In this document: piece by piece, positions 10,857 through 22,480 of the stretch | How the letters are laid out: the number at the start of each line of letters is the position of its first letter | Position numbering within the stretch: position 1 is the first letter of the stretch | NCBI GenBank assembly: GCA_018466975.1 | Contig: JAENRS010000017.1 | Location: 372,001 to 436,000 of the forward strand | From: Sparassis latifolia | Lineage: Eukaryota; Basidiomycota; Agaricomycetes; Polyporales; Sparassidaceae | DNA: 64,000 bases | Direction of reading: 5' to 3' | Notes under the pieces: model-generated | Told to the model about the DNA's origin: nothing | Database searches by the model: none | Seen by the model: the letters and a program-made list of their open reading frames with translations, nothing else | Translations under genes and position numbers: made by a program

Positions 10857-11810
10857 TCAAAGTCCGATATCCAGGTCGTCAATGTAATCCTCGATGTGGC
10901 CGCCCAGCTTATTGATCACCGTCGCCCTGACCTTCGAATATATCAACTCGTTCAATACCATGTTCTGTGTGGCTGCACAATCCATGAGGTCAATGATCAG
11001 GCAAGAGGCACCACACAACATACAGTACATGAACTTGACATGTTCGCTACCAAACTTGAAGAAGAGGACGTTGCCGCGGGACCCTTGAGCCTGATAAGTG
11101 TAGGTTCCGATACGGAACTGGATATCGTTGTTAGATTCACTGCGATATAAATTTGATGAGTTACAAGAGCGAACGGTTGGCTGAGCCGCAAACGCTGTAC
11201 GCACATGGCCACACCAACCAGGAAATCAGCACTTTGCCCCTTCCAGGCATTCGTTTGGAACAAGTTGTTAGCGCCTTTGTTGACGGGATTTTTCATGGCG
11301 TCAATCGTGGCCTTAAAAACCTCCAACGCGTTACCCTCAAGGTAACCCTTCAGAATGGCAAGGATGGCTTGATCGACAGAGCCATAAGAGTTGGCATTGT
11401 CAAGCTCCTTGAACCTGCATCCAAGACGTCAGGTACAAGATAATGGGATGAGTAATGCAAATGTGCGCGTACGTGATGTCTGAGACGACCCATCCGAGAT
11501 TTTCGAGGACCTCCTTGTACTTCTTGTACCATTCCGTCTTGTCATCCGGGCTCGCCATGTTAGCGGCAAGCTGGGCAAGCAGTGTGGAGTTCAAGACATC
11601 CTCCTGTGATAGTAGATGGTGAGGAAGGTGGGTTTCGTCAGTTTCAGAAGTACCGACCTTGTTAAGCTGAGACAGATTTCCCACAAACGACTGCACCGAG
11701 CCGGCATTGACAGCACCGGATCCCTCGGGTAACCCCTTTGGACCATGACGGTCAGCAGGAATATGCAAGTGCTCGATGAAGCGAAGGCGGGCTTCAATAG
11801 AATGAGACAT
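10857..11810 (-). CDS. FamA: member of a five-copy unknown family (241 aa)
   Basis: Exons 11810-11658, 11603-11473, 11414-11205, 11139-11024 and 10972-10857 give 241 aa with no break. The protein begins MSHSIEARLRFIEHLHIP, then carries DVLNSTLLAQLAAN, WYKKYKEVLENLGWVV, SYGSVDQAI, NAWKGQSADFLVGVA, GNVLFFKFG and a C-terminal MVLNELIYSKVRATV. The first half is predicted helical and the second half looks beta-rich. There is no signal peptide, membrane segment or known catalytic motif. I do not recognise the family by name. It lies head to head with FamB and tail to tail with PNP. FamC is its closest paralogue. Confidence 0.85.
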
Positions 11811-11885
11811 GACAGCAAGATGTAGACGAAAGCGTTGGCAGTAGTTGATAGGGGAATGAAGGAGGCACTTTGCTCATTGGCATTG

Positions 11886-11892
11886 TTTTATA
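11886..11892 (-). promoter_or_regulatory. TATA box of FamA
   Basis: On the minus strand TATAAAACAATGCC lies about 76 bases before the start codon. The same element is found at a similar distance in front of the other four family members. Confidence 0.65.
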
Positions 11893-12891
11893 CCTGGAGC
11901 CATGACCGCGAAGCGCAAAGTTCCGTCTGGAGCATTCTCCGATGTCAGGAAATAATTAATAAATCACCTGGTCATTCTACCGAAACAGGGTCACAAGACA
12001 ACGGATGGTACAAGAGGTGTGTCCCCGACGGAATGGAAGTAGGTGTCATCGAGACAAGGCTCTGTAGGTAAGACAGCATGGTCCTGTGGCGTGCTGGAGG
12101 GAAAAAAATCGTCGATGGTAATCCAAGATGACAACCAGTCACAGAGGGCAAGTGCTCACCGGAATACAATGGTCGAGTTGCAGGATAATGTACCACTGTA
12201 TACATAGACTAATTAATGTTGGCAGTTTTAAAACAGTATGTTCACAGCCACCTCCCCAATGAATTCGGGGTAGTTTCCGCATCTAATCGGCGTGTATACG
12301 AAGACAAATCAATTCGCAGTTCGTTCACATCCTGATACCGACCTGGAATGCCGCATTTTGAAATGGGGGCGAGCTTCACGTATATTCACACGTCCTTCGC
12401 GGCTCGGAGGACCACATCCTACCAGTGTCAGGCGTGCCACTTTTGACGCGTCGGCGGTTTTGGCACCATGCCTCCGAGTAATGCTATGAAACTAAGCCGC
12501 TCTGCACAAAGGGGGTTGAGTTCGGGATAAAAGCAAGAATCGCAGTGAGAAAAGACACAATGTATGCCAGGACAAACACGTTCGACGGTCGGAGACCATG
12601 GCAAAGCCGATGTGGAGCGTGTTCAGCGCATGATGAGGACGTTGGACGTGGGCGCGCAGTACCTGAGCGGCCCTGGACGCGGGGCAACGGCCTTGGACGC
12701 TGGCCACTCTGTGGACGGTGACCTAGCCACGGTTTGCTTGGCCGTTACATACATAATCTAGCATAAGCACAGATCGAATGTAAATATTCCAAATTAAGGC
12801 AAGACGCGTAGAACGTTCAACATTCAACGTCAACGTTCGAGTTATGGCACACGGATTTGCGCTTCTACTCGCCTCCGGATCGGACATAATA

Positions 12892-13391
12892 GGACCCCTG
12901 ATAACCCTCACAAAGGCTATCTCTGAGCGGTGGAGGTCTGGTCCGGACAGTTTTGGAGACGTTTTAGTCCGGACACGGCTCAATCCTCCCCATTTCGGCG
13001 CGTTTGGTCCGGACGAAGATGATGCCTTCTCAGTTCTCCACCAATCAGGAGCCTTCTGGGGCTCCGAGGCGCCTCCGGCGCCAGACACGGATCTCCTGAG
13101 GAACGAAGGTTGAAGCAGTGTCAGTCTGCCTTTGGGAGACTACCTCCGGCGCCTGTCTGTTTGAAAGCCATTTGAACAATTTTTTGGACTCTCGTCTTCG
13201 TCTGCAGCCCAATTTGTGCCGCGCTTCGCGCGCAACTCTTCACCCTCTCGAGCACCCCCTTCGGTGGTCCAGAGGATCAAACTGTGGTTAGCCTGACCCC
13301 ATTTGGTCCGGATTAGCTCATGGTTCCCGCGATTTTGAGCTAATTTTGGTCCGGACACATAGGTAGCCTTTATGAGGATTATCAGGGGTCC
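12892..13391. mobile_element. MITE with TA target duplication, 500 bp
   Basis: Terminal inverted repeats of about 35 bp start GGACCCCTGATAA at 12892 and end with the reverse complement at 13391. TA flanks both sides (12890-12891 and 13392-13393). The interior has several copies of GTCCGGAC and no transposase frame. The equivalent place between FamC and FamD lacks it. Confidence 0.85.
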
Positions 13392-13398
13392 TATGCCG

Positions 13399-13421
13399 GG
13401 GGTAGTGGTGGTGGTGGTGGT
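13399..13421. repeat. (GGT)n microsatellite
   Basis: A short run of about six GGT units directly to the right of the MITE, preceded by a G-run. Confidence 0.7.
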
Positions 13422-14139
13422 GTATTACCGGCATGGGTCCCAGTTAGGAATGCCGGGTTGTCGCTGTAATAAGTACAAGCAAAGCCGGTAGTACTACCAT
13501 GCTACGCCATGCCTACTTCGTTATTACAGCAACGCATCGATAACGGGGGGCTTATTTCTCCACAGGCACGAGCGACGATGAATTCTGCACGTGACAGGAA
13601 GTGGACTTCGGATTTGCCTTGACATGGAGACGCCTGGGCGGAAATGTGGCCCTCCCGAGGCCATCAGGACGCGTGAAGTCGGCGTCCATATCAAGGAGTA
13701 AGGCATGGGAGTCTCCATGTGGCGTCTTCAGCCGCGTCGGTATTGGGAACGTCTGGAATCGAGACTAGTGAGTTCGTCCATATGATGCGGAGACCATTTT
13801 GATTCATGAACAGGAAAGTAGCCCATTTGTCTATGTGCATATATTGTTCCAACTCCAGTATTCCGCGGTACAAATGCGCCCTACGCTGCCAATTGTCATC
13901 TTGAACGTCTTCGATTCATTCATCCACTTAACGTGAGCAGTCTTGTCATACAAAGTTTGTTTCGGACACGCCTAGTTCCATTCCACGGAGAACATGCACA
14001 CGCGGCCTCAATCCTTCACTTGTCCACCACAGTACGTTTCGGGTCGAATTGGCCATGGCGCATAGGCTTTATTAATTGCTTGCTCCATTATGTCGAGGAA
14101 TTTCGCACACGGGAATTGTCACTTCTCTGTCACGGCGCA
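13422..14139. other. Promoter-side region of FamB
   Basis: No gene is seen. From about 13560 it aligns with 24830-25440, and from about 13930 with the upstream regions of FamD and FamE (shared CATACAAAGTTTGTTTCGG, TCAATCCTTCAC and TGTCGAGGAATTTCGC). It therefore holds the conserved upstream sequence of the plus-strand family members. Confidence 0.55.
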
Positions 14140-14146
14140 TATAAAA
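14140..14146 (+). promoter_or_regulatory. TATA box of FamB
   Basis: TATAAAACAATGC occurs 85 bases before the ATG and is conserved with the other family promoters. Confidence 0.65.
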
Positions 14147-14224
14147 CAATGCGACTGAACAATGCAGGCTCTTTATCCCCCCTCCATCACACATTGCTAA
14201 CGTCTTCGTTCACGTCTCGTGGTC

Positions 14225-15177
14225 ATGTCTCTTTCTATTGAAGCACGCCTAAGGTTCATCGAGAGCCTGGATATTCCTCCTGTCGAGACCTGTCTTGCAT
14301 CAAAGCTGGCTGTCGTCAACGGTCAGTTATTGCAGTCATTCGTTAGAAATTTAGACCCAGCCCATAAGGTGAGCTCTCGCAGGTTGACGTGATTGTTCGT
14401 TCTCATCGTCTATTGTAACAGGATGACGTCCTGGACTCGACCCTCCTTGCCCAACTAGCTGCTAACCAGGCTGGAGGAGACGACAAGGATAAATGGTACA
14501 AGAAGTTCAAGGAGGTCCTCGAAAACATCGGATGGGTTGTCGAGAGTTTCTCGTACGCATACGATGCTCTACTGTCCTGCGATGAGTTTGGCTTTGACTC
14601 CTTGCACGCAGGTTCACGGAAATCGAGAATGTCAATACTTATGGCTCGGTTGACAAGGCCGTGATTGCCATGTTGGATCCTCATCTCTCCCCTGAAGCCG
14701 GCGAAGTTGTGAAGGCCACCATTTATGCCATGAAACGTCGGGTGAATGCCGAGGCCAACGCCATCTTCCAGGAAAATGCCTGGGATGGGCAGATTGCTGA
14801 CGTTCGGATTGGCGTGGCCTCGTGCGTACCGCGTTCGCATCTCAGACGGTCGAGCCATCGTTCACATCAAATGTATTCTCTCCAGAGCGTCTGACAGTGA
14901 TAATGTCCGGCTGCATATTGGACGCTTCAATTACGCGGCTACGGGTGCGGCCGGAAACGTACTCTTCTTCAAGTTTGGCCACAGTGCCATGAAGTTCGTG
15001 TATAGTATGTTGCCAAGTCTTTCGTGCACGATCGCTGACCTGACAGATCGCGGTCGTGAAGCCATACAGACCATGGTATTGGACGAGGACATATACAAGA
15101 AAATCAGAGACGCGGTGAAGAAGAAACTCGGCACGGCTATCGAGAGCTACAGGAAGGATGTGGTCATAAAAGTCTGA
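14225..15177 (+). CDS. FamB: member of a five-copy unknown family (244 aa)
   Basis: Exons 14225-14368, 14422-14552, 14612-14821, 14886-15004 and 15047-15177 join to 244 aa. The third intron (64 bases, GTGCGT to CTCCAG) was chosen because it restores the frame and because the other four copies have the same site. Motifs are SIEARLRFIESLDIPP, STLLAQLAANQAGGDD, WYKKFKEVLENIGWVV, TYGSVDKAVIAML, NAWDGQ and GNVLFFKFG. The protein has no signal peptide and is presumably cytosolic. It is divergent from FamA. Confidence 0.85.
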
Positions 15178-15475
15178 TCCCGGTGCTAAGCTCGGTCCGA
15201 GCGCCTCCTGGGTACCTTACCGATAATATCTTCAGCTCTGTTCATGTACAATTGTCGAGCCTAAAGAATATGAAGATCTCAGGATCAGCCCATTGCGCAC
15301 TGCGGCAAGAGTACGGGAATCAGCCGTGAAGGCAGTCGGTGTACACTGTACTGCTGAGCACCACTTACACCTTCACGTGACTTGCGCTATCCGCCGGAAA
15401 TGGCAAGTTTTCTGTGACGACGCCTCTTGCATCTGACCATTAATTGCGTTGTTTAGGGCTCTCGCTTATATTTAG

Positions 15476-15980
15476 ATGCCGAAAGACTCTTACGTAGATT
15501 ACTTCTCATCCACGTCCTATTTTCTTACGTCAATGGTGCCGACTCGTATGCACTTGCTCAAACCGCGTGGTGATCAGCTGCGGATCGGGACTCAGTACGC
15601 TCGCATCCAACCTTCGTGAAGTCGTAGAAGTTCCATATACTTCGCTAAAGGGTTTCTAGGAGAGCACTGGTAAGATTAACTCCTTCGATGGAGACATGCA
15701 CCATGGTTGATCAATTTCTATGTAGTTACGGGACACAAGGGCACCCTCGCACTTTGTCTACTCTGGCCTGGAGACGGGGTTCCAGTCATGGAAATGCTAG
15801 GACGGGTGTGCTTTCTCCTTTTCTGTGCTTCACAAGCGATCAGTTAGTTCTATACATACTAAGACCATTAGATGTCGCCCGTTGTATATCCAGTGCCAGT
15901 GAGGATCATGGCCAGACTTGGTGTGAAGAATTTGATCAGTGAGTTTTTTAATTCACCGAGAACCAATCTTGCGTTGATCC
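15476..15980 (+). pseudogene. 5' half of a second PNP copy, broken
   Basis: It aligns with exons 1-3 of the intact PNP. Exon 1 has a two-base deletion before the CGSGLS motif and a TAG in the last codons. Exon 2 has several replacements, and exon 3 has TAA and TAG codons. Homology ends inside intron 3, where unrelated sequence begins. The matching 3' half resumes at about 20745. Confidence 0.88.
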
Positions 15981-17189
15981 GGTACCTGCTATACATACTA
16001 TCTGCGGAAAGCTAATCTCCCACTGAAGGCAGATTGTAGACAGTATTCTACTTCAGCCGCCATTCCACAGAATATCTACCGGATCCACAACGTCGCGGCA
16101 GCCAGTAGCCGCGTACTACTTCGTCGAGGTGAACCACACCATGTACTTCGTGAAATGGTTAAAAAATTTCATTCACCCTGCCCCAAGACCGTATAGGCAC
16201 CTGCGTCTTGCTTCAGCGTCGACGTCCTGTCCAATGCTTATAGTCCACATACACTTGCGCAATCTGGGGAGCTGTGAATTCGTGGCACTGCAGTCCTGGT
16301 CCGCTGTGCTAGAGGCCTCGCCTGCGAAACCACCCGAGTATCTGACGACGCGTTGGGAAGACTACCACGGACCTTGAACTGCTAAGGATTCGAAGACCAC
16401 GAGCAACCAGGTGACTGGGACTCTGCCCTAGCACGGGTCGAGTGAGACCATACGCCGTAGCTCGACTTTTTGTGCCCGCCATCTCCGCATCTCCGCATGT
16501 GTTGTGGATGATTGCCCTAAAGGGCACGAACCAGTCCCTCATGCAATTATGAGCAGGTAGATGCATATTTGATGCCAATTTCAAGCACCTAGCAAGCTCA
16601 GAGTACGCTGAAAAGGTGCCATTAATATTACCGTCTGACGCGGGACTGCTTTTCAGGTGCACAGCACTGGAGCCCAGACTTGGAACTCGAAGAAGAATCT
16701 CAGCTGTGTTCAACAGTCTCAAACCACACCTCCGACCACGAGTCGCGTGCTTTTCATCTCCAGATGTACCGCTGCTCGCGTATGAGTACCTCTGATAGTG
16801 CGAGTGGGAGTATACCGAGTCTAAGGGCAGCAAAGGGGGCACAATCTGAGAATCAACGCACAACCAACGTGTTTACGCAGGCGAAGTAAAGGGTACTTGG
16901 GGAAGGTGATTTATGAGAGAATATAGGGCGCTGGCGACCAACTCAGCCTACGCAATTTGTTCCATAACGCTCACCTCGAAGTAAATCCACTGGAAGGCCA
17001 CAATAACTCCGTCATCAGCCACTCCAGGGGATCGAATGCCCAAGCAGAGAAAATTTCCCTCATCTTGTGCGTGTCCTGATTGTGCAGGAATACCTCCAAA
17101 GGCCTTGAGTGATATCTCGACCAGGGGACCTATCACAGAAGGTGCAACATGATATGAGCTCACAAGAGAAAACGGCATATGGGGGCTGC

Positions 17190-17626
17190 AGCTGGTCGCG
17201 GCCTTCCATCTGCTGCAGAAGGTATGCAATAAAAGTGACGAAGCAAATAAATCAGAGCAGTTCGTAAAGACGGGAAAAGCTGAGTCCACGTACGAAAGGA
17301 GTCGGGAGACTCGGGAAGAGATAATTGAGCAAGTGGCGGCTGCCGGTGACTTGTTTGGCTGCGGCCACGGCGGGCATTTCCACAACCGCAACGACGAATT
17401 TTCTGAGCAAACATGTCTTTGTATGTGGATGATACTTAGATTGGTGTTCTTCGGATATTCAAACCACACCAACTCTGGCGGTACTGACTTTGAGCGAGGC
17501 CTGGTCTTCCCCTCCCGATTCTGCGGTGCAAATTTCTGCCTGCATTCTGGTGGCTCTCGCAGAAATCTGTGCATTTGTTCGCCTTTGTGCTGCCGACATA
17601 TTTATGACTCTTGGACTTTTCGCTAG
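17190..17626 (+). CDS. Open frame shared by both arms, function unknown
   Basis: The frame reads LQLVAAFHLLQKVCNKSDE, a charged stretch, REEIIEQVAAAGDLF and CGHGGHFHNRNDEF to RRNLCICSPLCC. The right arm has the same frame (complement of 55761-56300) with only a few replacements. The differences seen in the charged stretch are mostly amino-acid-changing, so selection is not shown. No domain was recognised; it could be an exon or a chance frame. Confidence 0.25.
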
Positions 17627-19132
17627 AGGTCTGATTGGAGTTTTGCTCCACGGTTGACGACAACTCCTTTGCTTCACCCGATTCCTGGAGCATCACAAGC
17701 CGTCAAGCGAACACTGGGGGCGACCATTTAGTGAGACGACCGTTCGATGGCCTTTTGAGGTTCGTCTTTGCCGTGTATACATGGTTGGGATTATGCTTGT
17801 CGGACACAATTTGGGGAAATACGTGAGTCTGCACAGTTGTTCTTGCCTTACATTCCGTCACGTTCTTGTGCATTGCGGTCTTGGAACATTTTCCTTCCGT
17901 GTATGAATTGCGAACTCGTCTGCCTGATGCCTTGCTGTGCGGCGAGCATGTCGGCTGCATTGCTTGTTTGGTACATTTTCCCCTTGATGGTCTTATCATT
18001 CTTGCAATTCTGTCTTGGGAATGGCCTGCAGCATCACACATCACACATATTCAGAAGGTGTTGATCCTGAGAGGACGACACAGTGACTCGCCTGCGCGCC
18101 ACGCCGAAGGGCAAGAGTGATGCGTGATGTGACGTCGGGTCACGCATTGTGCACGGCAGGTTCTGCGCGAAATGAACCGATGAGTGCCAGTGACAGTGAG
18201 ACTGCGAAAGGCGGCAAGCGTGGGGGATAGCTCACTTTGGTTGTTTGCGAGAAGGATATTCAGCTGTGTTTAGGTCGAAATTGCTAGCTGTGGTCTGCTG
18301 TGGACAGGCTTCGGTGATGCGGCACCCACTGTAGCGTGGAAATTCGCGATACCGAGCAACCCCTCGTATCGCGACGAATGTGCCTTTGGGAACAGACGGA
18401 AGAAATAAGTTTGAGTCATCGGGATGCACAGAGTCTCTCGAGAAAGATTCACTGAAAGTTAGCTGTTGTCTCTAGGAATCCGTCTTCACTTGCCTGCATG
18501 AGGCAGGGAACCTGTCAATCCATGCACTCTCGAATAAATTTAGCTGTATGGTCGTCTCTATCGCCCATATTCCACTCCAAGAGCTGTTCGACATGATCGC
18601 GGAGGCCGATCGTCGAGCACGGAGGCATATGCACAGGCGCGGAGTCAGAAATGAGAGCACGACGGTTATGTCAAGGAATGTCGCGTCGCTGCAACAGCAT
18701 GCCCGCTAACCCGAATCAGCTTCGAAAGCCGCCATTTTTACGAAATGGCTACTTCTCCCATGACCTTGCCGAGCTATTTAATGAGCGTCGCCAGGGTTGT
18801 GCTCTCTCTTTCAAACTATCACCTTCAATCCTAAGACGTCTGCCCTGGCCCTTTCCTCTGCATTTGCCGTCCACCTCTGGTGTCGTTGCTCCCGCCATCG
18901 AGCATCGCGGCATCTCGAGTCTGGTAATTGGATACAGCATTGGATACTCCTGGATATTTTTACGCTTGCCCGCTCGTTTTCTGTGTCTTCATGGACCATT
19001 ATCCTAGACTTCCCCCGTATAGCTCTCGAAGTTGTTTCAGGTATCATCCATACCCGAGAGCTGGGCGGCGCTATGACCGACTGGAACGTGTCGTGGTGTG
19101 TCGTATACGACTTTATGATTTCCTCAAAACAG

Positions 19133-19566
19133 GTACACGTTCGTACATGTTCCTCAGGGTGCCGAGTATGGGGATGACACCGAGGACACGATACTGGACT
19201 CGCCGCCGCCGATCTCTCTGGTACGAATGGACGATATTACATGTACGCAGTAACTGACAGTGTTACTTTTTTCTGTGTGCCTCCACAGTTGCCCTCGAAC
19301 GTGTTTGGCGCTACTTCAAACGATGACTTGTCAACACTCGAGCTCGATGATCGTGTTTATCAACACGATGAATCTGACGCTGGACGAAAACAGGAAAAAC
19401 TGCGGGTTGTGAAGCAGTGGCTTACCGTAAGTGCTGACACCCTATTGTGCTACTTGGTCTGCTTCATGAATCTCGGAATTAGACGGTGCTCGTTGTATGG
19501 CGCAAGTGCCAGAGGCTGCGCTCCGTGCAGGCCTGGTTGCCTTCTAAGACACAGTCGCTCGCATGA
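19133..19566 (+). CDS. 3' exons of an unrecognised gene, left-arm copy
   Basis: Exons 19133-19220, 19289-19426 and 19483-19566 have clean GT-AG sites and join to YTFVHVPQGAEYGDDTEDTI, then SPPPISLLPSNVFGATSNDD, LELDDRVYQHDESDAGRK and VVKQWLTTVLVVWRKCQRLR, ending at SLA. The right arm has the same exons with the same phases. The upstream part, probably from about 18750 with a hydrophobic region, could not be assembled with confidence. The acidic centre and basic C-terminus suggest a cytosolic tail, but no family is recognised. Confidence 0.5.
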
Positions 19567-20355
19567 GCATATATTACTCGCTTATCAAAAGGCCTTCAAG
19601 GGGCTGCGATGGTTTTTTTGGGTTACCTCATTCATTTGTATCCATAGTTGATCTTCCATTGTGCACTGTCTTATGGCTTGCGAAACTAATATTGATTTAT
19701 GAAAGTCACCGAATTTAGTCTCGCCTTTGCGTGTGCTGGACAAGGGTTGCGTTCAGCGTTGCGTGTCTCTTCCATAGCAACTACGGCCTGAAGGACTGCG
19801 GTTCATATCGATTGCGAGTGTCGGTGTATCGCCTCCAGTCCCGACTTTGCGAGAGGTGACTTTTCCTTTGACGACATATCGTTACACGCAGATGGTGGCC
19901 GCGCGGGAGGACGCGGTTGAAGCAATCGGAGAATTTCGAGGCGTGGCTCTCTCTATCTGTTCCACGCGAAATAAAAGGTAGTGGTACGGTCAGATGGGCA
20001 GCACACATCGAATCTGTGTAACGTTGACCGTTGGTGGTTCGGATTTTTGTCGGTCTCGACGGAGAGTTGCAGCCATAATGTTGTGCTTTCGACCAGGTGT
20101 GCCTTTACTTTCCCTGCTTCCTGCACTGTTTGTTCTTCGACTGTTGGGTCTGCTGCCAGCCTCACTGGCAGTACCGATTCCTCGACTTCCCCCCTTCATT
20201 GGCTCCGTAATACATCACGCTGATGTTGTATAGGCTTCACTCTCAAAACTTGCGATAGAAAACCCTACGTACGAAAGCCCTCGAATGGTACACCGTTAGC
20301 ACCTCACGGTGGTGTGGACGCGGGAGGAGCCTAGTACGAAACCACCCTTGCAGAG

Positions 20356-20744
20356 GATCTTCCTCCTCGTCGTCTTACCTCAGTATCAGCTTACTTTCTA
20401 TCCATCGCGTCGAGTATGAACGAGCTAGGGTATACTGCAATTCGAAGTACAAGTGACGTGATGTACGTATAGCGTAGCACGCTACAGCCCCGCCAGTATC
20501 TGACTCATAAGAAGCAGGAGTACAGACCGGATGGTGCTACGACATCTCGTGCCCAGCGGTAGCCTGTTGAGGCAGATCTGAGTAGAGGATCAAAGAGGCG
20601 ATGATCGAGCAATCGAGGTTGATGTGTTCCCGCAGAGCATCCCGGCGATATGGATCGCTTGGTCAAGGTGCTGCTGAACATGGACGTCGTATACCGATTT
20701 TCTCAACAGATAGTCGCTACTATAATTGCCCAGTCAGTGCACAC
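20356..20744. other. Remainder of the insert, not shared with the right arm
   Basis: About 390 bases between the end of the inverted repeat and the resumption of PNP homology. No gene was recognised and there is no counterpart at the right arm. Confidence 0.6.
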
Positions 20745-21408
20745 TTTGCAGTAACTAACGCAGCCGGAGCATTGAACCATAACATTTCCGTCGGGACCAC
20801 TTTTGCCTCCCCAAATCCTTACTAATGCTCCCGGTCGGTATTCGTTGTCGTTCATGATCATTTCGCGATCGCAAACATGGCCCGCCCGCTTAACGCACTC
20901 TTCGGACCCCTGGTCTCACTGGACCACCCTCGTTTCCTCCCACTCTCCAACGCGTACTCCGCGGCGCTGCGCATTCACTGCGCCCCCAGAGAGCGTGTTC
21001 GCGGAGGGCACATACTCGTTGGTCTCCGGACCAACGTACGAGACGCGTACGGAGGGCCGCTTCCTGCGCGCTGCGGGCGCCGTCGTCGTCGGTATGAGCA
21101 CTGTCCCTGAGGTCCTCGCGGTGCGCGAGGAGGGCGTAGAGGTGCTCGTTCTCAGCCTTGTCACCAACGCCGTCGTGATCCCGGACCGCTATCGCAGTAT
21201 CAAGGAGGAGGTACGTGCCGAGGTGCGTCCCGCCGCCGTGTGCGTACATGTCGCGCTCTGACCCGTCATACAACTCGAGGGGAGGCGTATCGAGACCCCG
21301 GAATCAGAGGTCGCGTCGCATGAGGAGGTGCTCGCCGTCGGCAGGCAGAAGGCGGAGGTCATGAAGAGCCTCGTCGCGTGCGTGATCGAGCTCATACCCT
21401 CGAATTGA
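20745..21408 (+). pseudogene. 3' half of the second PNP copy, broken
   Basis: It resumes exactly at the intron 3 acceptor and exon 4 of PNP (CAGTAACTAACGCAGCC). Exon 5 has a 23-base deletion in the region before LPESALTEG, the last acceptor is changed from CTACAG to ATACAA, and codons differ. From about 21060 to the stop it is nearly identical to the intact gene, far closer than upstream. Together with 15476-15980 it forms one disrupted gene. Confidence 0.88.
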
Positions 21409-22224
21409 AATACCACGCACACTTCTGCCTTCTTGCAGAGATGTAGCATACGCGTGTATGATCGCAGTAGATTGCGTGCTGCGCATGCAAATCGTATTGT
21501 CACCGGCAGCGATTTGGCTAATTCAGAAGACTTGTATGAGGGCGCCGCACTTCGCTCCCTACAAAACGAAACTGTCCATGTGGTGCTGGTATGTTCAATC
21601 AGTCGCCAGAAATAACAATACTGCTGATGTCTGACTGATACCTGAGGAGCAGCATTGAACACCGGATGGTGCATCTGCTTAATTGAGATACCTGCGCTGA
21701 ATTGAGGAGGGCTTCGCGACTTCTATGTCTAGTACGGGCCGGTCTCAACCACTCTGAACTGCTTAGTGTGGCATGTAGATCACTTCGATGCTTGGATCGC
21801 GTCGCTGGATACACCTGCCGGATGTCGCCCGAGTAGCGTCTACGGAAGCCCCGGGAAGTTTCATTACGCCCACTGCGTGGATTTGGGTGTGCAGTAGATG
21901 TCTACTCGACCGTCGTCATACTATCATCGGCGATTCATCTGGTCAGGTCCAGCAGCTCAGAGATGGAAGATATCCCCGCCTTCATTCTCTGAGATTGGTA
22001 TCTCAGCACGCAGAATTGCGAGTGAAGATACCGGTGAAGGTGATAAAGAACAGCTTTGTGAGGTGCTTCGTCCGATCTGTGTGGCTTGGTGAGTGTGCAT
22101 TCAGCCTGTTGTGTGCAACTGATTTGAATCGAGGCTGTCGCAATCAGTAACTAGTAACCCGTTGGTGACTACATGCAGCCGATACTAGTAGGCTCGAAAC
22201 AATGAACCCACGCTATTCGTCGAT

Positions 22225-22440
22225 TAAGGGACTCATCGCGGGAAATCTTGTGACGATACGGAAAGGAGGTGCGTCTCCCTCACTGGCTTACTCTACTATC
22301 AAGCACATTTTCACCCCACAACTGACCCAAAAGCAAGGTGTCATGCGTGAAACAACCATATACGTCAATTTCGCAGCTAATAGTACAACGACGCCTCTTC
22401 GAAAAAATACACGCGCTCATTCCAAGATACTTCTCCTTGC
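22225..22440. repeat. Dispersed repeat R, copy 3
   Basis: The counterpart of 10590-10800, in the same position between the PNP copy and the minus-strand family gene. Confidence 0.75.
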
Positions 22441-22480
22441 GTGAGGCGTTACACCGAGCACTCCGGACGGAGTATCGGAA

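Larger units (their letters stand above)
15981..20355. repeat. Left arm of a 4.4-kb inverted repeat
   Basis: This stretch is the reverse complement of about 53045-57466 with high but not perfect identity, broken by small indels. It starts GGTACCTGCTATACATACTA and ends near the block CTAGTACGAAACCAC. It lies inside intron 3 of the second PNP copy, so it arrived after that copy was made. No transposase or terminal repeat of its own was identified. It contains the 3' exons of an unrecognised gene. Confidence 0.88.

Noticed and set aside
14822..14845. A 24-base GTGCGT to CTCAG segment as an intron in the family genes
   Set aside because: Too short and leaves the wrong frame; extending to the next acceptor (64 bases) restores the frame in FamB, D and E and matches FamA and C.
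16309..17574. Long minus-strand frames in the left arm (184 and 208 aa)
   Set aside because: The counterparts in the right arm are shifted or interrupted by indels and show no family resemblance; most likely chance frames in non-coding repeat DNA.
20356..20744. Search for terminal repeats or a transposase explaining the insertion
   Set aside because: Only short chance similarities (such as ACTATCTG) were seen between the insert ends; no claim of element class is supported.
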